From: RFPW01 sp040401595
Lineage (GTDB): Bacteria > Pseudomonadota > Gammaproteobacteria > Burkholderiales > Burkholderiaceae_E
Length of the DNA stretch: 10,787 bases
Assembly (NCBI GenBank): GCA_040401595.1
Contig: JBBAOE010000053.1
Span: 1-10,787 of the forward strand
Direction of reading: 5' to 3'
The notes beneath the pieces were generated by a model. That model searched no databases. It was not told the origin of the DNA and worked only from the letters and a program-made list of their open reading frames with translations. Each line of letters starts with the position of its first letter. The stretch's first letter is position 1. The translations under genes and the position numbers were made by a program. Of the stretch, positions 6,456 through 10,787 are shown piece by piece.

Positions 6456-7025
6456 CTAAATCGCCTCAAATACCGGCCAAGGCCAATCACCTCGTTGCAT
6501 CCGGTCCACAGTGAGCACGCCGGTGACGGTTTTCGGATCCGTCACGACACCGGTCCGGATCGCTTCCAGAATCCGCTGGACAGGCCAACTCTCCACCTCG
6601 AGGAATTCCTCAATATCGGGCGTCGATGCGCCAGGGGTCAGGCCGCGAGCAAGGAAAATTTCAATTTTCTCGTCCGAGAACCCGATTGCCGGATGAACGC
6701 GCGCGAGCCAGGCCCATTCACGCGCCTCCCATCCGGTTTCTTCGCGCAGTTCACGTTGGGCGCAGTGCAGCGGCGACTCATGGCGTTCGAGTTTACCGGC
6801 CGGGATCTCGGTAAATACCTGCCCCAGTGCATAGCGAAACTGGTGAACGACCACGACATCGCCCGCATCGGTCAGGGCCACTACGGCAGCAGCGCCCGGA
6901 TGTTCAACGACTTCACGCGTCCCGGTCGATCCATCGGGCAACCGGACTGTGTCCTTGCGCAAGCGCAGAAAGCCTTCGTCGTGAATCAGGCGGGTCGAGA
7001 GGCAGGTTTCGGTGAGATCTCGCAT
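6456..7025 (-). CDS. Nudix hydrolase, ADP-ribose pyrophosphatase type
   Basis: This 189-residue protein carries a complete Nudix box at 77-99: G77, E83, R91-E92, E95-E96 and G98, followed by Trp99 where an aliphatic residue is commoner. The catalytic Glu residues that bind Mg are present. The preceding VVHQFRYALGQVFTEIPAG (59-77) and the later PAIGFSDEKIEIFLA (112-126) are typical of the ADP-ribose/NudF-like subfamily, which hydrolyses ADP-ribose to AMP and ribose 5-phosphate in the cytosol; the exact substrate is inferred. It starts 21 bp after the nuoN stop, with GAGG about 10 nt before the ATG, so it is probably co-transcribed with nuo genes, as in many betaproteobacteria. It ends 62 bp before the tRNA. 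Confidence 0.92.
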   Translation of the reverse strand: MRDLTETCLSTRLIHDEGFLRLRKDTVRLPDGSTGTREVVEHPGAAAVVALTDAGDVVVVHQFRYALGQVFTEIPAGKLERHESPLHCAQRELREETGWEAREWAWLARVHPAIGFSDEKIEIFLARGLTPGASTPDIEEFLEVESWPVQRILEAIRTGVVTDPKTVTGVLTVDRMQRGDWPWPVFEAI

Positions 7026-7046
7026 GGGGGTCCCGCCTCGAACGAA

Positions 7047-8627
7047 TCAATAACCGAGCGACTGCCTGACCGCCAAGCTGCACCAGTTCATCAACGGACC
7101 GGGCAAGATACCCAGCAAAACAACGGCTGCACCATTGACGGCGAGCAGGGCGCGCGCTCCCTCACTGGCGGTCATCGGCGGTTGATTGGTCGGCGCATCA
7201 AAGTACATCACCTTGACGACGCGCAAGTAATAGAACGCGCCCACCAGACTCAGCATGACCGCGAGGACCGCGACCCACAGTTGGCCATTCGCGATGACGG
7301 ACTGGAGGACGGAAAGCTTGGCGTAAAAACCGATCGTAGGCGGAATCCCGGCGAGCGAGAACATCAGGATCAACATCGTGAAGGCAACGCCCGGCGCGCG
7401 GCGCGACAAACCCTTCAGGTCCTCCAAGGTATCGCATTCAAAGCCCTTGGCCGCCGCCAGCATGATCACGCCGAAGGTCCCCAAGGTCGTGAGCACATAG
7501 CTCACGATATAGAACGCAGAATTACCCCACGCCTCGGCCAATCCTTCACCAGGTCCACCGACGGAGAAACCCAACAGCACAAATCCGATCTGGGCAATGG
7601 TCGAATAGGCGAGGACCCGCTTGAGGTTGGTTTGTGCGATCGCCAGGAAATTACCCAGTGTCAGCGAGGCGATGGCCAGAATCGACAGCATCTGCTGCCA
7701 GTCGGCCTGGACGCTGGCCAGCCCCTCGGCCAGCAGGCGGAACGCCAGGCCAAAGGCGGCGAGCTTTGGCGCTCCCGCAATCAGCAAGGTAGCGGCCGTG
7801 GGCGCACCCTGATACACATCGGGCACCCACATATGAAACGGGACAGCGCCGAACTTGAATGCGAGCGCGGCCACCACGAAGACCACGCCAAAGACAATCA
7901 CGGTCCTGTTGGCCGCACCGCTTGCCAGCGACTTGGCGATCGTGGCGATATCCAGACTGCCGGTACCGCCATAGAGCATCGACATGCCATAGAGCAGAAA
8001 ACCCGATGCAATGGCGCCCAGAACAAAATACTTGACTGCGGCTTCGGTGCTCTGCGTGTGGTCCCGCCGCATGGCAACCAGGGCATAGAGCGACAAGGTC
8101 ATCAACTCAAGTCCGACGTAGACCACGAGGAGATTCGAGGCCGAAACCATGACCATCTGACCGAGGAGCGAAAAGAGCGCCAGCGCGTAGAACTCGCCGC
8201 GTCCCATGCCGCGGTCATTGGCATAACCACCGGCGTAGACAATCGTCACACCGACCGCAATGATGCAAGCAATTTTTAGAAGATCCGCCAGCGCGTCGGT
8301 AACGTACATCCCCGAGAACGCGAACTGGGTTCCACCACCGGCCTGCATCAGCACGGCAAACAGCGGTAACACAAGCGCGGCAAGCGCAAGGCGCTGAACG
8401 CGCATTTTCGGCGCCGGTTCGGGGTCGAGCGCCGAGCGCTGGGTCGAGACTTGCGCCAGGTCCGCCTGGCTAGCTCCGCCCCCACTCGGATGGAGGCTGC
8501 CGTGAACAGCCTCATCCCGCGGGATCTGCGGACCATTGATCAGGACATCGGCGAGCAGGACCACCGACACCCCGATCAGCAACAGGATTTCCGGTAAGGC
8601 GATGGACAAGCTTTGAACAATGTTCAT
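7047..8627 (-). CDS. nuoN: NADH:quinone oxidoreductase subunit N, with an N-terminal loop insertion
   Basis: This is an antiporter-like, proton-pumping membrane subunit of respiratory complex I. At 526 residues it is about 41 longer than E. coli NuoN (485). Key residues are kept with that constant offset: Glu174 (E. coli E133), Lys199 (K158), Lys258 (K217), His265 (H224), Lys288 (K247) and Lys437 (K395). Motifs include VGLELMTLSLYALVA (171-185) and FKFGAVPFHMWVPDVYQGAPT (257-277, only partly family-specific). The extra residues form a hydrophilic Gly/Ser/Pro-rich segment between membrane helices 1 and 2 (about 32-74). The gene begins 18 bp after nuoM with no obvious Shine-Dalgarno, so coupling to nuoM translation is likely. 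The E. coli residue numbers are from memory. Confidence 0.97.
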   Translation of the reverse strand: MNIVQSLSIALPEILLLIGVSVVLLADVLINGPQIPRDEAVHGSLHPSGGGASQADLAQVSTQRSALDPEPAPKMRVQRLALAALVLPLFAVLMQAGGGTQFAFSGMYVTDALADLLKIACIIAVGVTIVYAGGYANDRGMGRGEFYALALFSLLGQMVMVSASNLLVVYVGLELMTLSLYALVAMRRDHTQSTEAAVKYFVLGAIASGFLLYGMSMLYGGTGSLDIATIAKSLASGAANRTVIVFGVVFVVAALAFKFGAVPFHMWVPDVYQGAPTAATLLIAGAPKLAAFGLAFRLLAEGLASVQADWQQMLSILAIASLTLGNFLAIAQTNLKRVLAYSTIAQIGFVLLGFSVGGPGEGLAEAWGNSAFYIVSYVLTTLGTFGVIMLAAAKGFECDTLEDLKGLSRRAPGVAFTMLILMFSLAGIPPTIGFYAKLSVLQSVIANGQLWVAVLAVMLSLVGAFYYLRVVKVMYFDAPTNQPPMTASEGARALLAVNGAAVVLLGILPGPLMNWCSLAVRQSLGY

Positions 8628-8645
8628 TCGGGGATTGGCGCGGTG

Positions 8646-10133
8646 TTACGGAAGCTTGGATTGAGCAACATGCTCAAGCAGGGCTTTCACGGACTGTTCG
8701 GTCACGTCGGTAAATGGCTTCGGATAGAGGCCCATGGCGAGAACGGCGGCGGCCATCAGCATCAGGATGCCGAACTCCCGAGTGTTCACATCATGCAGCT
8801 CGCGAACATGGTCATTGGCGATTGCACCAAAGACGACGCGTTTGACCATCCACAACGAATACGCAGCACCGAGCACCAGCGAGGTCCCGGCGGCGAGCGC
8901 AATCCAGAAGTCATATTCGACGGCACCGAGCAGCACCAGGAACTCGCCCACGAACCCACTCGTTGCCGGCAGTCCGCAATTGGCCATGGCAAAAAAGATA
9001 AACAGGGCCCCAAAGTGCGGCATCCGGTTCAGCACGCCGCCGTAGTCGGCGATTCGCCGGGTGTGCATCCGGTCGTAGAGCACCCCGATCGAGAGGAACA
9101 TCGCGCCGGAGACGAAGCCGTGGGAAATCATCTGAATGATCGCCCCCTGCATACCGAGGGTATTGAACATGAAAAAGCCCAGGGTCACGAACCCCATGTG
9201 CGCGATCGATGAATACGCCACCAGTTTCTTCATGTCCTCCTGCACCAGCGCCACGAACCCAATGTAGACCACGGCGATGAGCGATAACGTGATGATGAAT
9301 CCATCGAGCTCTCGCGATGCATCTGGCGCGATCGGCAATGAAAACCGCAGGAACCCATAGGCACCGAGTTTCAGCATGATCGCGGCCAGAACAACGGAAC
9401 CCCCCGTGGGCGCTTCCACGTGGGCGTCGGGCAGCCAGGTGTGGACCGGCCACATCGGCACCTTGACGGCAAATGCCATCAGGAAGGCAAGGAAGATCAT
9501 GATCTGCTCACTGAGCGTGAGCGGCAGCTTGTGCCAGGCGGTGATCTCGAAGGTCCCGCTCTTGAGGTACAGGAAAATCAGAGCGATCAGCGTCAGGAGC
9601 GAGCCCAGCAGCGTGTAGAGGAAAAACTTGAAGGCTGCATACACCCGGTTATGACCGCCCCAGACACCGATGATCACGTACATCGGGATCAGGGTTGCTT
9701 CGAAGAACACGTAGAACAGCAGGCCATCCAGAGCGCAGAACACGCCGATCAGGAGCCCCGAGAGGATCAGGAACGCCGCCATATACTGGGCCACTCGGTC
9801 CTTGATCACTTCCCAGCCAGCCAGAATCACGATGACGGTGATAAAGGCTGTGAGCGGAATGAACCAAACCGACAACCCGTCTACGCCCAGCCGGTAATGC
9901 ACATTGAAGCGCTCGATCCAAGACGCGGTTTCGCTGTATTGCATCGCCGACGAAGTAATGTCAAAACCAGTCACGAGCGGGATCGTGATGAGAAACGAGA
10001 GCAAGGCGCCCACCAGCGCAACACCGCGAACGATCCCAGCATTCTGGTCACGTCCCCAGGCGAGGACGAACAAACCAAATGCGATCGGCGTCCAGATCGC
10101 AGCCGATAACGAGGAGAAAACACTCGGGGTCAT
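8646..10133 (-). CDS. nuoM: NADH:quinone oxidoreductase subunit M
   Basis: This 495-residue complex I membrane subunit is a Mrp-antiporter homologue that makes one proton half-channel pair. It has about 14 hydrophobic helices. The essential residues are visible: Glu145 in FFEATLIPMY (E. coli E144), Lys224 in FAVKVPMWPVHTWLPDAH (221-238), Lys255 in MLKLGAYGF and Glu397 in SGFVGEFLVL. The loop HVEAPTGGSVVLA (238-250) is the family hallmark. It lies 36 bp after nuoL and 18 bp before nuoN, the standard L-M-N order. The start ATG has no strong Shine-Dalgarno but gives the usual family N-terminus. Nothing unusual is seen in it. Confidence 0.97.
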   Translation of the reverse strand: MTPSVFSSLSAAIWTPIAFGLFVLAWGRDQNAGIVRGVALVGALLSFLITIPLVTGFDITSSAMQYSETASWIERFNVHYRLGVDGLSVWFIPLTAFITVIVILAGWEVIKDRVAQYMAAFLILSGLLIGVFCALDGLLFYVFFEATLIPMYVIIGVWGGHNRVYAAFKFFLYTLLGSLLTLIALIFLYLKSGTFEITAWHKLPLTLSEQIMIFLAFLMAFAVKVPMWPVHTWLPDAHVEAPTGGSVVLAAIMLKLGAYGFLRFSLPIAPDASRELDGFIITLSLIAVVYIGFVALVQEDMKKLVAYSSIAHMGFVTLGFFMFNTLGMQGAIIQMISHGFVSGAMFLSIGVLYDRMHTRRIADYGGVLNRMPHFGALFIFFAMANCGLPATSGFVGEFLVLLGAVEYDFWIALAAGTSLVLGAAYSLWMVKRVVFGAIANDHVRELHDVNTREFGILMLMAAAVLAMGLYPKPFTDVTEQSVKALLEHVAQSKLP

Positions 10134-10169
10134 GTGGGGACCGGTCCGTTTTATTCTTGGTGAGCGCGT

Positions 10170-10787
10170 TTAGCGGGAAAGCAGCGGGACGAACCAGAAG
10201 AGCAGCAGCGCAACACCGACGATCATCGAAATGGCGTAGTGATACAGGTATCCGGTCTGAATGCCGCGACTGGCAGAGGCGACCAAGCCAACGAGGCGCC
10301 AGCTGCCATTGACAATCGCGCCGTCGATAAGCGCCTGATCGCCGCCCTTCCAGAGCCCCCGCCCCAGCAGGCGCGAGCCGCCGGAAAAGAAGAAGTCGTT
10401 GAAGCGATCGAAGAAATACTTCTGCTCCAGCACATAGCGAATGGGGCCGAGGATTCGCCCAATAGCCGCCGGCAGCGCTGGGTTGATGAGATAGCAGTAC
10501 CAGGCGCAGATGACCCCGGAAGCAGCCAGCCAGAAGGGCACCGAGGTCAAGGCATGCACGCCCATCGCGACGGCGCCATGCCACTCCTCTTTGAGCATCG
10601 ACATCGCAGGATGCTTCTCGGCATCGATATGGATGACGCCCGTATAGAAGTCGCCAAAGAGCAAGGGCTCGATCGTGAAAAAACCAATCACGAGCGATGG
10701 AATCGCAAGCAAGATCAGCGGCAGGGTCACCACCCAGGGCGATTCATGGGGTTTCTGCCCCGGCGCGAGGCCATGATGCTCATGGGC
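10170..10787 (-). CDS. nuoL: NADH:quinone oxidoreductase subunit L, C-terminal 205 residues (5' part off the window)
   Basis: The frame is open to the window edge, beyond an internal GTG at 10733; the extra N-terminal residues read AHEHHGLAPGQKPHESPWVV, including the PHESPWV motif of bacterial NuoL. Visible parts are a membrane helix (about 21-37), a loop with the conserved VLEQKYFFDRFND segment, and the end of the long lateral amphipathic helix, which in complex I lies along NuoM and NuoN. A last transmembrane helix (about 186-202) ends in PLLSR. NuoL is the distal proton pump. The core antiporter Glu/Lys residues lie outside the window and cannot be checked. Confidence 0.95.
   Translation of the reverse strand, partial: AHEHHGLAPGQKPHESPWVVTLPLILLAIPSLVIGFFTIEPLLFGDFYTGVIHIDAEKHPAMSMLKEEWHGAVAMGVHALTSVPFWLAASGVICAWYCYLINPALPAAIGRILGPIRYVLEQKYFFDRFNDFFFSGGSRLLGRGLWKGGDQALIDGAIVNGSWRLVGLVASASRGIQTGYLYHYAISMIVGVALLLFWFVPLLSR

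Noticed and set aside
6254..6490. A 78-codon minus-strand frame over the tRNA and intron, possibly a homing endonuclease
   Set aside because: It lacks LAGLIDADG, GIY-YIG or HNH motifs and crosses the tRNA 5' exon; the RNA structure explains the sequence.
6438..8279. A 613-codon open frame on the plus strand
   Set aside because: It lies antisense to nuoN and the Nudix gene, both certain. Its product is rich in His, Gln, Arg and Gly with no recognisable domain, as expected from the antisense of GC-rich membrane-protein genes.

Overview
The window looks like chromosomal DNA of a proteobacterium with roughly 59% GC (my estimate). NuoL/M/N sequence style, a Nudix gene behind nuoN and an Azoarcus-type tRNA intron suggest a betaproteobacterium; that placement is inference. 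Every supported gene lies on the minus strand, so transcription runs from high to low coordinates.

Layout in transcription order. The end of a complex I operon comes first: nuoL (C-terminal part only, 10787-10170), nuoM (10133-8646) and nuoN (8627-7047), followed 21 bp later by a Nudix hydrolase of the ADP-ribose pyrophosphatase type (7025-6456). Next is a serine tRNA gene (6393-6070) that a simple tRNA scan would miss, because its anticodon is split by a 234-nt group I intron (6358-6125). A strong UUCG hairpin follows it. Then comes a three-gene type I secretion operon with ATGA/GTGA overlaps: TolC/LapE-like outer-membrane protein (5924-4503), LssB/LapB-like ABC permease-ATPase (4506-2341) and HlyD/LapC-like adaptor (2344-1166). 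A terminator hairpin, an AT-rich palindromic block and a sigma70-like promoter separate it from the start of a large repeat adhesin (820-1, continuing off the window), the probable secretion substrate.

How the parts work together: NuoL, NuoM and NuoN are the antiporter-like proton-pumping membrane subunits of NADH:quinone oxidoreductase. The three secretion proteins would form a continuous channel from cytoplasm to cell surface for the adhesin. The tRNA depends on RNA splicing to make its UGA anticodon, so the intron is the most unusual element here. I found no CRISPR array, insertion sequence, integrase or rRNA. The main non-coding stretches are 821-1165 and 5925-6455, both described below.
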